Below are positions 46,831 through 55,554 of a stretch of DNA of 64,000 nucleotides, one piece after another. Under the pieces are notes generated by a model. That model saw only the letters and a program-made list of their open reading frames with translations. It did not search any database and was not told the DNA's origin. The position numbers were made by a program, and so were the translations under genes. Source of the DNA: Mycolicibacter sp. MU0083 (lineage in GTDB: Bacteria > Actinomycetota > Actinomycetes > Mycobacteriales > Mycobacteriaceae); the NCBI RefSeq assembly GCF_963378075.1, contig NZ_OY726394.1, forward strand, positions 682,001-746,000, read 5' to 3'. The first letter of the stretch is position 1, and each line of letters starts with the position of its first letter.

Positions 46831-47609
46831 ACTACGACCTGCCGCCGGAGATCACGGTGACCGGTGACGGCCCGGTCCGCACCGTCACCATCAACCGGCC
46901 CGACGAACTCAACAGTGTCAACGCCGCCCTGCACTGGGGATTGGCCAACGTGTGGCGGCAACTGGCCGCCGACAAGCAGATTCGGGTGGTGGTGCTCACC
47001 GGCGCGGGGCGGGCGTTCTCCGCCGGCGGCGACCTGAACTGGATCACCACCTTCCTGGACGACGAAGCCGCCCGCGACGAGTCCATCCGCGAAGGCGCGC
47101 AGATCGTCGAGGAGATGCTGCGGTTCCCGCTGCCGATCATCGCCGCCGTCAACGGGCCCGCCGTCGGGTTGGGCGCCAGCGTGGCGGTGCTCAGCGACAT
47201 CGTGCTGATCTCGCAGACCGCCTACCTGGCCGACCCGCACGTCGCGGTCGGGCTGGTGGCCGGCGACGGCGGCGCCGCACTGTGGCCGCTGCTCACCCCG
47301 ATCCTGCGGTCCCGCGAATACCTCTACACCGGCGACCGCATCGACGCCGCCACCGCCGTCGAACTCGGTCTGGCCAGCCGTGCGGTGGCCCCCGACGAGC
47401 TGCTGCCGCAGGCACAGCAGCTGGCGCAGCGACTCGCCGCCCAACCACCGGAAGCCCTGCAGGGCACCAAACGGGTGGTCAACATGTATCTGTCGCAGGT
47501 GCTGGGCGGTCCGCTGCAGGCCGGCTTCGCCGCCGAGGTCGCCACGATGAAATCCGACGAACATCGGCAGCGGCTGCTGGCCTTTCACGAACGGGCCAAC
47601 CGGCGATGA
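46827..47609 (+). CDS. Crotonase-family protein
   Basis: 260 residues, ATGA overlap with the preceding gene. Segments: VTINRPDELNSVNAALHWGL, GAGRAFSAGGDLNWI, NGPAVGLGASVAVLSDIVLI and LADPHVAVGLVAGDGGAALW. Neither catalytic Glu is present: the first site is Ala-Ser and the second His-Val. An Asp lies in AGDGG, near where dienoyl-CoA isomerases and some hydrolases carry an acid, so hydratase activity is doubtful. It separates the two heteromeric dehydrogenase pairs of the operon. Confidence 0.85.
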   Translation: MNYDLPPEITVTGDGPVRTVTINRPDELNSVNAALHWGLANVWRQLAADKQIRVVVLTGAGRAFSAGGDLNWITTFLDDEAARDESIREGAQIVEEMLRFPLPIIAAVNGPAVGLGASVAVLSDIVLISQTAYLADPHVAVGLVAGDGGAALWPLLTPILRSREYLYTGDRIDAATAVELGLASRAVAPDELLPQAQQLAQRLAAQPPEALQGTKRVVNMYLSQVLGGPLQAGFAAEVATMKSDEHRQRLLAFHERANRR

Positions 47610-48778
47610 TCGACACGCGTGCGACCTCCGACTTCCGCGCCCACGTCCGCCGGTGGTGCGCCGACAACATTCCCACCGACTGGCGCCGCGCCCAGACCGG
47701 CGTCGGCGAGGCCGAATTCGTCGCCTTCCAGCGCGACTGGTTCGCCACCCTGCACAGCGCCGGATTCGCGGTCCCGCACTGGCCGGCCGAATGGGGCGGC
47801 GGCATGTCGGTGGCCGACCAGGCGGTGCTGTATCAGGAACTCGCCGCGCACGACGCGCCGCGGCTGGTGCTGGCGTTCGTCGGCATCCACCATGCGGCGG
47901 CCACGCTGCTGGCGGCCGGCACCGAGGAGCAGCGCCGACGGCATCTGCCGGCGATCCTCGACGGCGAGATCTGGGTGCAGGGTTTCTCCGAGCCGGAAGC
48001 CGGCTCCGACCTGGCGTCGCTGCGCACCACCGCGCGCCGGGTGGGGGACGGCTATGTGGTGAACGGGCAGAAGCTGTGGGCCAGCGGCGCCGCGCACGCC
48101 CAGTGGTGCCTGCTGCTGGCCCGCACCGACCCGGACGCCCCCAAACGCAAAGGCATCTCCTATTTCCTGCTGGACATGGCCACCCCCGGGGTGCAGGTGC
48201 GCCCGATCCGCAACGCCGTCGGCGACCAGCACTTCTGCGAGATCTTCCTCGACGACGTGCTGATCCCGGCGCAGAACCTGATCGGCGCGGAGAACACCGG
48301 CTGGCAGGTCGCCCAGGCCACCCTCGGCGCCGAACGCGGTCTGACCATGCTGGAGCTGGCAGAACGGTTGGGCTGCGCGGGATTCCGCTGGCTCAAGCAG
48401 GCCGCCCCCACCGACGACCCGGTGGTGGCCGACCGGCTGGCGCAACTGGAGATCGAGATCACCGCGCTGCGCAGCATGTGCCGCAACCTGGTGCAGGGCG
48501 CCGAAGCCGGCACCGCCGGGCCTGCGGACGCCTCGATCGTCAAGCTCTACTACAGCGAACTGCTGCAGCGGCTCACCGACTTCGGTGCGGAGATCGGCGG
48601 GCTCGACGCCCACACCGTGCTGACCAAGCCGCTGTCCAGCGGGTGGGAATCCGGCTCCTGGGTGCTGGACTTCGTCGGCTCCTGGGAGTGGACCATTCCC
48701 GGCGGGTCCAGTGAGATCCAGCGCAGCATCATCGGAGAACGCGGGCTCGGACTGCCCAGAGAGCCGAGCATGCCATGA
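47606..48778 (+). CDS. Acyl-CoA dehydrogenase, large partner of a second pair
   Basis: 390 residues, ATGA overlap upstream and downstream. FAD motifs: VQGFSEPEAGSDLASLRTTA and VNGQKLWASGAAHAQWCLLL. C-terminal WTIPGGSSEIQRSIIGERGL carries Gly at the position of the usual Glu base. Its N-terminus IDTRATSDFRAHVRRWCADN is like dehydrogenases acting on bulky substrates. The short dehydrogenase-fold gene at 48775 is the likely partner. It is related to the 44744 gene, so the two pairs may carry out successive oxidations of one substrate. Confidence 0.88.
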   Translation: MIDTRATSDFRAHVRRWCADNIPTDWRRAQTGVGEAEFVAFQRDWFATLHSAGFAVPHWPAEWGGGMSVADQAVLYQELAAHDAPRLVLAFVGIHHAAATLLAAGTEEQRRRHLPAILDGEIWVQGFSEPEAGSDLASLRTTARRVGDGYVVNGQKLWASGAAHAQWCLLLARTDPDAPKRKGISYFLLDMATPGVQVRPIRNAVGDQHFCEIFLDDVLIPAQNLIGAENTGWQVAQATLGAERGLTMLELAERLGCAGFRWLKQAAPTDDPVVADRLAQLEIEITALRSMCRNLVQGAEAGTAGPADASIVKLYYSELLQRLTDFGAEIGGLDAHTVLTKPLSSGWESGSWVLDFVGSWEWTIPGGSSEIQRSIIGERGLGLPREPSMP

Positions 48779-49782
48779 CCGCAATCGATTTCACCGAACT
48801 GCACGACGACCTGCGGGCGGTTGCCGCCGACGTGCTGGCCCGCGATCGGGTCGACTGGGCGACGCTGGTCGAGGCCGGCTGGGTCGGGTTGGAGGTTACC
48901 GACGCGCTCGGCGGGGCCGGTGCGACTTTCGCCGAGACCGCGCTGATCTGCACCGAACTGGGCCGCGCCGCCGCGGCCACCTCCTACCTGGGTAGTGCGG
49001 TACTGGCGGTCGGGGTGCTCAACGGGCTGCCAGACGGCGAGGTGCGCGACGGACTGCTGGCCGACGTCGCCGCCGGCAGCGCCCGGGTGACCCCGGTGCT
49101 CGGGGGAGCGTTCACCGTCGACGCCGAACGACGGCTGAGCGGGCACGCCGAATTCGTGCCGGACGCCGACGGCGCCGACCGGCTGCTGGTGATGGCCACC
49201 GATGCGACCGGCGCCGAGGTGGTGGTGATCGCCGACGGACTGGCCGTCACACCGCAACCGGTACTCGACGAGACCCGCCGGGTCGCCACCGTGTCCGCCG
49301 CCGCGGTCCCGGTGGCCGCCGACGCGGTGCTGCGATGCGCCGGCGGAGGGCAATCCGTGTCGAACCGGGCGGCCATCGCGGTGGCCTGCGACAGCCTGGG
49401 GCTGGCCGAAGCGATGCTGGACAAGACGGTGGCCTACGCGGGCACCCGCGAACAGTTCGGCCGGGCCATCGGCTCGTTTCAGGCCGTCAAACACGCCTGC
49501 GCCGACATGCTGGTGCGCATCACGGTGGCCCGCACCCTGGTGCACGACGCGGTCGCCGCCCTGGTGTGCGCCGACGCCGACGCCGATACCGCGGTGGCCA
49601 TGGCCAAGTCCTACACCTGCGCAGCAGCGGTCGACGTGGTCGGCAAGGCACTGCAACTGCACGGTGGCATCGGCTACACGTGGGAGAGCGGCATCCACGT
49701 CTATCTCAAGCGCGCCAGCTTCAATCGGTCGCTGTTCGGGTCACCGGCAGCGCACCGCCGACGTCTTTCGCAACGCTATTAG
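48775..49782 (+). CDS. Acyl-CoA dehydrogenase-fold protein, small partner
   Basis: 335 residues, ATGA overlap with the 47606 gene. The N-terminal domain is short; the middle domain lacks a clear SEPxxGSD motif, while the C-terminal helical domain is normal: YAGTREQFGRAIGSFQAVKH, AKSYTCAAAVDVVGKALQLH and GGIGYTWESGIHVYLKRA. It fits the small subunit of an alpha2beta2 acyl-CoA dehydrogenase with the preceding product. It ends 24 bases before the ThDP enzyme gene. Confidence 0.84.
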   Translation: MTAIDFTELHDDLRAVAADVLARDRVDWATLVEAGWVGLEVTDALGGAGATFAETALICTELGRAAAATSYLGSAVLAVGVLNGLPDGEVRDGLLADVAAGSARVTPVLGGAFTVDAERRLSGHAEFVPDADGADRLLVMATDATGAEVVVIADGLAVTPQPVLDETRRVATVSAAAVPVAADAVLRCAGGGQSVSNRAAIAVACDSLGLAEAMLDKTVAYAGTREQFGRAIGSFQAVKHACADMLVRITVARTLVHDAVAALVCADADADTAVAMAKSYTCAAAVDVVGKALQLHGGIGYTWESGIHVYLKRASFNRSLFGSPAAHRRRLSQRY

Positions 49783-49806
49783 AAAGCACAACAAGGAGTT
49801 TCGACT

Positions 49807-51513
49807 ATGGGTGTACCTGTTTACCGCCGGATCCTGGAACTGTTCGAGGCCGAGGGCGTCAACACGATCTTCGGCATCCCCGACCCCAACTTCGTGCACA
49901 TGTTCGTCGAGGCCGAGCAGCGCGGCTGGTCGGTGGTGGCGCCGCACCACGAGGAGAGCGCCGGATTCATGGCCGAGGCCGCCTCGCGGATGACCGGCCG
50001 TCCCGGGCTGTGCATCGGCACGCTGGGGCCGGGTGTGGCCAACATCGCCGGGGCGATGATGTGCGCCAAGGTGGAGAACTCCCCGGTGATCTTCCTCGGC
50101 GGCCAGCGGGCCCGCATCACCGAACGCCGGGTGCGACGCGGCCGCATCCAGTTCGTCCGCCAGGAAGAACTCTTCACGCCGTCGGTCAAATACAGCGCCT
50201 CGATCGAGTACGCCGACCAGACCGACGAGATCGTGCACGAGGCGATCCGCCGGGCCATGTCCGGCACCCCGGGCCCGGCCTACATCGAGTACCCGTCGCA
50301 CGTCATCCTCGAAGAACTCGACGTCGCCGCCCCGGCCGAACCGCACCGCTACCGGTTGGTCAACCAGCGTGCCGGTGCCGCCGAGGTCGCACAGGCCGCC
50401 GAGCTCATCCGCAACGCGGCCAGCCCGATCCTGCTGGTCGGCCACGGCGTACACACCTCGCGCAGCGCGGCCGCGGTCGCCGAACTGGCCGAGCTGATGG
50501 CCTGCCCGGTGATCCAGACCTCCGGCGGCACCGCGTTCATCCCCGGCCTGGAAGACCGCACCTTCCCCTACGGGTTCTCCACCGCGGCCGTCGAAGCGGT
50601 CGCCGGCTCGGATGTCTGCGTGGCGCTGGGCACCGAACTCGGCGAACCGGTGCACTACGGCACCACCCGGCACTGGGCGGACCGCAACGCCGACCGCAAG
50701 TGGATCTACGTCGAGCAGGACCCGCTGGCGATCGGGGTGAACCGGCCGATCGATGTGCCGCTCGTCGGCGATCTGCGCGGCATCGTCCCGCAGCTGGTCG
50801 AAGCGCTCAAGGGCAGCCCGCGTGCCGCATCGGTGGACCTGGACCGGTGGGTCAAACAGGACGCCGACCAGCTGGCCGAACTCGCCGACACCGCGCCGTC
50901 CGGGCGCAGCCCGGTGCACCCGGCGCGCTACGTCGTCGAGGCCACCAAAGCATTCCCCGCCGACGGCATCATGGTCCGTGACGGCGGCGCGACGGTCATC
51001 TTCCAGTGGACCTATTCGCAGGCCAAGCCGCACGACGTGATGTGGAACCAGAACTTCGGTCACCTGGGCACCGGGCTGCCCTACGCCGTCGGCGCCTCGG
51101 TGGCCGAGGGCGGCAAGCGGCCGGTGATGCTGCTGACCAGCGACTCGGCCTTCCTGTTCCACATCGGCGAGCTGGAGACCGCCGCCCGACTGGGTCTGCC
51201 GCTGGTCTGCGTGGTGGGCGTGGACCACCAGTGGGGCCTGGAGGTCGGGGTGTACAAGCGCACCTTCGACCAGCCGTCCCCGCAGCCCGGCGTGCACTGG
51301 GGCAAGAACGTGCGGTTCGACAAGATCGCCGAGGGCATGGGCGCCCGCGGCGAGTACGTCGACGACGAAGCGCAGATCGGGCCGGCCATCGAGCGGGCCT
51401 TCGCCGCCGGCGGGACCGCGGTCATCCACGTGGCCATCGACCCGAAGGCCAACTCCGAGGAGATGCCCAACTACGACGAATTCCGCACCTGGTACGCCGA
51501 GGGAACCCAGTAA
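49807..51513 (+). CDS. ThDP-dependent enzyme (acetolactate synthase/decarboxylase superfamily)
   Basis: 568 residues with the three-domain layout of acetolactate synthase, oxalyl-CoA decarboxylase and 2-hydroxyacyl-CoA lyase. The PYR domain starts MGVPVYRRILELFEAEGVN, and the activating Glu is in HHEESAGFMAEAASR (residue 49 or 50). The central domain has ILLVGHGVHTS. In the PP domain the ThDP-Mg motif, normally GDG...N, reads SDSAFLFH (Asp446) and, 27 residues on, VVGVDHQWG, with Asp473 for the usual Asn. A ThDP enzyme is unusual inside a beta-oxidation operon. A 2-hydroxyacyl-CoA lyase or C-C cleaving role is plausible but unproven. It ends the first half of the 43.5-57.9 kb gene run. Confidence 0.83.
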   Translation: MGVPVYRRILELFEAEGVNTIFGIPDPNFVHMFVEAEQRGWSVVAPHHEESAGFMAEAASRMTGRPGLCIGTLGPGVANIAGAMMCAKVENSPVIFLGGQRARITERRVRRGRIQFVRQEELFTPSVKYSASIEYADQTDEIVHEAIRRAMSGTPGPAYIEYPSHVILEELDVAAPAEPHRYRLVNQRAGAAEVAQAAELIRNAASPILLVGHGVHTSRSAAAVAELAELMACPVIQTSGGTAFIPGLEDRTFPYGFSTAAVEAVAGSDVCVALGTELGEPVHYGTTRHWADRNADRKWIYVEQDPLAIGVNRPIDVPLVGDLRGIVPQLVEALKGSPRAASVDLDRWVKQDADQLAELADTAPSGRSPVHPARYVVEATKAFPADGIMVRDGGATVIFQWTYSQAKPHDVMWNQNFGHLGTGLPYAVGASVAEGGKRPVMLLTSDSAFLFHIGELETAARLGLPLVCVVGVDHQWGLEVGVYKRTFDQPSPQPGVHWGKNVRFDKIAEGMGARGEYVDDEAQIGPAIERAFAAGGTAVIHVAIDPKANSEEMPNYDEFRTWYAEGTQ

Positions 51514-51534
51514 ACGAGAATGTTATTCTCGTTT
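51512..51534. promoter_or_regulatory. 23-base perfect palindrome with GAGAA-n5-TTCTC core
   Basis: AAACGAGAA-TGTTA-TTCTCGTTT, 9-base arms, begins in the stop codon of the ThDP gene and lies 41 bases before the acyl-CoA dehydrogenase at 51576. It is the best copy of the element also seen at 16068-16088 and 33934-33948. It marks an internal promoter within the long gene run. Confidence 0.68.
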
Positions 51535-51575
51535 CCGACTAATCGCGTGCATGAGGTGATGGACTGGAGGAAACC

Positions 51576-52766
51576 ATGTCCGGCGGAATGAACTTCGGGC
51601 TGACCGAGGACCAGCAACTGATCCGGCAGTCGGTCGCCGAGTTGGCGTCCAAGTTCGACGACCACTACTGGATGGCCAAGGACCAGGCGCACGAATTCCC
51701 GCAGGAGTTCTACGACGCCATCGCCGGCGGCGGCTGGCTGGGCATGACCATCCCCGAGGAGTACGGCGGCCACGGCCTGGGCATCACCGAGGCCACCATC
51801 CTGGCCGAGGAAGTGGCGCGCTCCGGCGGCGGCATGAACGCCGCCAGCTCGATTCACATGTCGATCTTCGGCATGCAGCCGGTGGTGGTCTTCGGCTCCG
51901 ACGAGATGAAGGCGGAGACCCTGCCCCGCATCGTCAGCGGCGACCTGCACGTCTGCTTCGGCGTCACCGAACCCACCGCCGGACTCGACACGTCCCGGAT
52001 CACCACCTTCGCCAAACGCGATGGCAGCGACTACGTCGTCAACGGCCGCAAGGTGTGGATCTCCAAAGCACTGGAGTCCGAGAAGATCCTGCTGCTGACC
52101 CGCACCGAATCCCGCGACGACGTGGAGAAGCGCGGCGGCAAGCCCACCGAGGGACTCACGCTGTTCCTCACCGACATCGACCGCGACCACGTCGACATCC
52201 GCCCGATCACCAAGATGGGCCGCAACGCGGTCTCCTCCAACGAGGTGTTCATCGACGATCTGCGGATCCCGGCCGAACACCGGATCGGCGAAGAGGGCAA
52301 GGGCTTTAACTACATCCTGCACGGGCTCAACCCGGAACGGATGTTGATCGCCGCCGAGGCGCTCGGCATCGGCCGGGTCGCACTGGACCGCGCCGTCAAA
52401 TACGCCAACGAGCGGGTGGTCTTCGACCGGCCGATCGGCATGAACCAGGGCATCCAGTTCCCGCTGGCCGACTCGCTGGCGCGGCTGGATGCCGCCGAGC
52501 TGATCCTGCGCAAGGCCACCTGGCTCTACGACAACGGCAAGTCCTGCGGCCGGGAAGCCAACATGGCCAAATACCTGTGTGCGGATGCGGGTTTCGGCGC
52601 CGCCGACCGGGCGTTGCAGACCCACGGCGGGATGGGCTATTCGGAGGAGTACAACATCTCCCGGTTCTTCCGGGAGTCGAGGTTGATGAAGATCGCCCCG
52701 GTCAGCCAGGAGATGATCTTGAACTTCCTCGGTGCGAACGTCCTCGGCCTCCCGAAGAGCTACTGA
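51576..52766 (+). CDS. Acyl-CoA dehydrogenase
   Basis: 396 residues, GGAGG upstream of ATG 51576. FAD motifs: CFGVTEPTAGLDTSRITTFA and VNGRKVWISKALESEKILLL. C-terminus: THGGMGYSEEYNISRFFRES, then MKIAPVSQEMILNFLGANVL, where the usual YEGTSEI is IAPVSQEM, so the standard base position holds Pro or Ala. The family includes enzymes with other base positions, such as isovaleryl-CoA dehydrogenase. First gene of the second half of the catabolic run, with its own operator 41 bases upstream; its stop overlaps the SDR start. Confidence 0.9.
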   Translation: MSGGMNFGLTEDQQLIRQSVAELASKFDDHYWMAKDQAHEFPQEFYDAIAGGGWLGMTIPEEYGGHGLGITEATILAEEVARSGGGMNAASSIHMSIFGMQPVVVFGSDEMKAETLPRIVSGDLHVCFGVTEPTAGLDTSRITTFAKRDGSDYVVNGRKVWISKALESEKILLLTRTESRDDVEKRGGKPTEGLTLFLTDIDRDHVDIRPITKMGRNAVSSNEVFIDDLRIPAEHRIGEEGKGFNYILHGLNPERMLIAAEALGIGRVALDRAVKYANERVVFDRPIGMNQGIQFPLADSLARLDAAELILRKATWLYDNGKSCGREANMAKYLCADAGFGAADRALQTHGGMGYSEEYNISRFFRESRLMKIAPVSQEMILNFLGANVLGLPKSY

Positions 52767-53524
52767 TGGCCGGCTACTTCGATCTGAGCGGGCGCGCTGC
52801 GGTGGTGACCGGTGCGGCCGGCGGCATCGGTTCGGCGGTGGCGGCCGCACTGGCGCAGGCCGGGGCGGCGGTACTGGTCACCGACGTCGACCCGGACGCG
52901 GCCGCGGCGGTCGCGGCACAGCTCACCGCGGCCGGGCACCGGGCGGCCTCGGCGGGACTCGACGTCACCGACCGCGGCTCGGCCGACGCCGCTGCCGCGG
53001 CGGCCGCCGAACTCGCCGACGGCAAGATCCACATCCTGATCAACAACGCCGGCGTCACCCGCCCGGCGATGTTCGACAAACTCACCGAGGAGTCGATGCG
53101 ACTGCTGCTCGACGTACACACCGTCGGCGCCTTCAACTGCACCCAGGCCGTGCTGCCCTATGTCCCCACCGACGGCACCGGGCGCATCGTCAACGTCACC
53201 TCGGCGGCCGGGCTGACCGGCACACTCGGGCAGGTCAACTACTCGGCCGCCAAAGCGGCGCTGATCGGCTTCACCAAATCGCTGGCCCGCGAACTGGCCA
53301 CCAAGCGGATCTGCGTCAACGCGCTGGCGCCGCTGGCGGCCACCCCGATGACCGAGACGATCCGCACCAATGAGAAATTTGCGGCCAACATGATGAACCG
53401 CATCCCGATGAAACGCTGGGCCGAGCCGGCCGAGGTCGCCGGCGCGTTCGTGTTCATGGCCTCCGATGCCGCCTCGTACGTCACCGGGCAGGTACTGCCG
53501 GTCGACGGCGGCATGGTGATGTGA
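52766..53524 (+). CDS. Short-chain dehydrogenase (FabG-like)
   Basis: 252 residues; TGATG overlap with the dehydrogenase stop. VTGAAGGIGSAVAAAL for NAD(P), NNAGVTRPAMFDKL, the Ser in IVNVTSAAGLTG, YSAAKAALIGF for Tyr/Lys and a C-terminal GQVLPVDGGMVM. Such 3-hydroxyacyl-CoA or ketoreductase-type SDRs fit the oxidation step after a hydratase. Its stop overlaps the CoA-transferase start by one base. Confidence 0.89.
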   Translation: MAGYFDLSGRAAVVTGAAGGIGSAVAAALAQAGAAVLVTDVDPDAAAAVAAQLTAAGHRAASAGLDVTDRGSADAAAAAAAELADGKIHILINNAGVTRPAMFDKLTEESMRLLLDVHTVGAFNCTQAVLPYVPTDGTGRIVNVTSAAGLTGTLGQVNYSAAKAALIGFTKSLARELATKRICVNALAPLAATPMTETIRTNEKFAANMMNRIPMKRWAEPAEVAGAFVFMASDAASYVTGQVLPVDGGMVM

Positions 53525-54750
53525 TGGCGGCGCGGCAGAGCGCGCCGTTGGCCGGTGTCACCGTGGTGGCCCTGGAACAGGCGGTCTCGGCACCGATGTG
53601 TACCCGCGCCCTGGCCGATTTCGGAGCCCGGGTGATCAAGGTGGAGAACCCCGACGGCGGCGACTTCGCCCGCTACTACGACGACGTCGTCGAGGGCCAG
53701 GCCGCACACTTCGTCTGGTGCAACCGGGGCAAGGAATCGCTGACCCTGGATCTGAAGAGCGACGCCGGCCGCGACGTGCTGCACCGGTTGCTGGACCGCG
53801 CCGACGTGCTGGTGTCCAACCTCGCGCCCGGCGCCACCGCCCGACTGGGGCTGTCGGTCGAGCAGATGGCCGTCCGGCACCCGAACGTGATCGCCGTCGA
53901 GATCGACGGCTACGGCGCCGGCGGCCCGCTATCGCACAAACGGGCCTACGACCTGCTGGTGCAGGCCGAATCCGGGGTGTGCTCGGTGACCGGAAATCCC
54001 GGCGCCCCGGCCAAACCCGGCCCGCCGATGGCCGACGTCACCACCGGTCTGTATGCGGCGCTGTCGATCATGGCACTGCTGGTGGAGCGCAGAAGCGCTG
54101 ATGCACAAGCCGATTCGCCCGCGCCGTCGGTGACCGTCAGCCTGTTCGACACCATGGCCGAGATGATGGGCTACCACCTGACCTACGCCCGGCACTCCGG
54201 CATCGACCAGCAGCCGCTGGGCATGAGCTCCCCGGCGGTGGCCCCCTACGGCGCCTACCCGACCGGCGACGGGCACACCGTGGTGCTGGGCACCACCAAC
54301 GACCGGGAATGGCAGCGGCTGGCCCGGGAACTGTTGGGCCGCAACGACCTCGCCGACGACCCGCGCTTCACCGGCAACGCCGACCGGGTGGTCAACCGGG
54401 CCGTCCTGGACGAGGCGATCGCCGCCTGGTGCGCGCAGAACACCCTGGCGCACATCCAGGATGCCGCCGATGCCGCCGGGATCGGCAACGCCCGCTACAA
54501 CACCCCCAGCGATGTGCTGGCGCATCCGCAGCTGTCCGAGCGGGACCGGTGGGACACCATCGACACCCCGAACGGCCCGATCCCGTCGCTGCTCCCGCCG
54601 CCGGTGATCTCCGGCTACACCCCACCGATGGGGGCGGTCCCCGGCCTGGGCGCGCACACCGACACCGTGCTGGGCGAGCTGGGTTTCACCGACACCGAGA
54701 TCGCCGCCCTGCACGGACAGGGCGCGGTCGGGAAGGCCGGACACCGATGA
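53524..54750 (+). CDS. Class III CoA transferase (CaiB/BaiF)
   Basis: 408 residues from ATG 53524 (a GTG three bases earlier is in frame). Motifs: GVTVVALEQAVSAPMCTRAL, ADFGARVIKVENPDGGDFAR, NRGKESLTLDLKSDAGRDVL and the catalytic Asp in PPMADVTTGLYAALS. The C-terminal part has IPSLLPPPVISGYTPPMGAV. It resembles the succinyl-CoA-type transferases rather than the racemase branch. It is the second CoA transferase of this gene run and may activate a different acid, or return CoA from a product. Confidence 0.88.
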   Translation: MAARQSAPLAGVTVVALEQAVSAPMCTRALADFGARVIKVENPDGGDFARYYDDVVEGQAAHFVWCNRGKESLTLDLKSDAGRDVLHRLLDRADVLVSNLAPGATARLGLSVEQMAVRHPNVIAVEIDGYGAGGPLSHKRAYDLLVQAESGVCSVTGNPGAPAKPGPPMADVTTGLYAALSIMALLVERRSADAQADSPAPSVTVSLFDTMAEMMGYHLTYARHSGIDQQPLGMSSPAVAPYGAYPTGDGHTVVLGTTNDREWQRLARELLGRNDLADDPRFTGNADRVVNRAVLDEAIAAWCAQNTLAHIQDAADAAGIGNARYNTPSDVLAHPQLSERDRWDTIDTPNGPIPSLLPPPVISGYTPPMGAVPGLGAHTDTVLGELGFTDTEIAALHGQGAVGKAGHR

Positions 54751-55550
54751 CCGCCGACGAACCGGTGCTGCTGCGCACCGACCGCGACGGGGTGCGGACC
54801 CTGACCCTGAACCGGCCCGCCCGCAAGAACGCGATCAACCCGGTGCTGTGGCGCCAACTGCGCGACGCACTGCGGGCCGCCGCCGACGACCCCGACCTGC
54901 GGGCACTGGTGATCACCGGCGCCGGCGGCGCATTCTGCTCCGGCGCCGACATCGGCACGCCCGACGAGGTGCACCCGGTGGAGAAGCTGCGGCGGCTCTC
55001 CGATGTGGCGCTGGCTCTGCACGAGCTGACCATCCCGACCATTGCGAAGGTGGCCGGCGTCGCGGTAGGGGCCGGCTGGAACCTGGCGTTGGGCTGCGAC
55101 CTGGTGGTCGCCACCCCGGAATCGACGTTCTGCCAGATCTTCTCCAAACGCGGGCTCTCCATCGATCTGGCCGGCTCCTGGCTGCTGCCCAAACTGGTCG
55201 GCCTGCAACAGGCCAAGCGGCTGGCCCTGCTCGCCGAGACCATCGACGCCGCCGAAGCCCAGGCGCTGAACCTGGTGACCTGGGTGGTGGGCGCCGGGGA
55301 GATCGACGGCTTCGTCGACGACCTCGCCGCACGCTTGGCCGCCGGCCCGCCGCGGGCGCTCGCGCAGACCAAGGGACTGCTCAACCAGGGCGTCGATGCC
55401 ACCTTCGCCGAAGCGCTGGCCAACGAATCACGGGCCCAGATCGTCAATTTCGCCGGCACCGATGCCGCCGAGGCCTACGCGGCGTTCGCCGAGAAACGCG
55501 CGCCGCGCTTCACCGGCGGATGGCCGCCGAAGACAACGAGATCGGAGTAG
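54747..55550 (+). CDS. Crotonase-family protein
   Basis: 267 residues, ATGA overlap. Segments: LTLNRPARKNAINPVLWRQL, GAGGAFCSGADIGTPDEVHP, AGVAVGAGWNLALGCDLVVA and FCQIFSKRGLSIDLAGSWLL. The first catalytic Glu position is Asn (GWNL) and the second Phe-Ser, but an Asp follows in SIDLAGS at the site used by many isomerase-type crotonases. An enoyl-CoA isomerase or ring-acting role is therefore more likely than hydration. The gene is four bases before the thiolase gene. Confidence 0.87.
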   Translation: MTADEPVLLRTDRDGVRTLTLNRPARKNAINPVLWRQLRDALRAAADDPDLRALVITGAGGAFCSGADIGTPDEVHPVEKLRRLSDVALALHELTIPTIAKVAGVAVGAGWNLALGCDLVVATPESTFCQIFSKRGLSIDLAGSWLLPKLVGLQQAKRLALLAETIDAAEAQALNLVTWVVGAGEIDGFVDDLAARLAAGPPRALAQTKGLLNQGVDATFAEALANESRAQIVNFAGTDAAEAYAAFAEKRAPRFTGGWPPKTTRSE

Positions 55551-55554
55551 ACAG

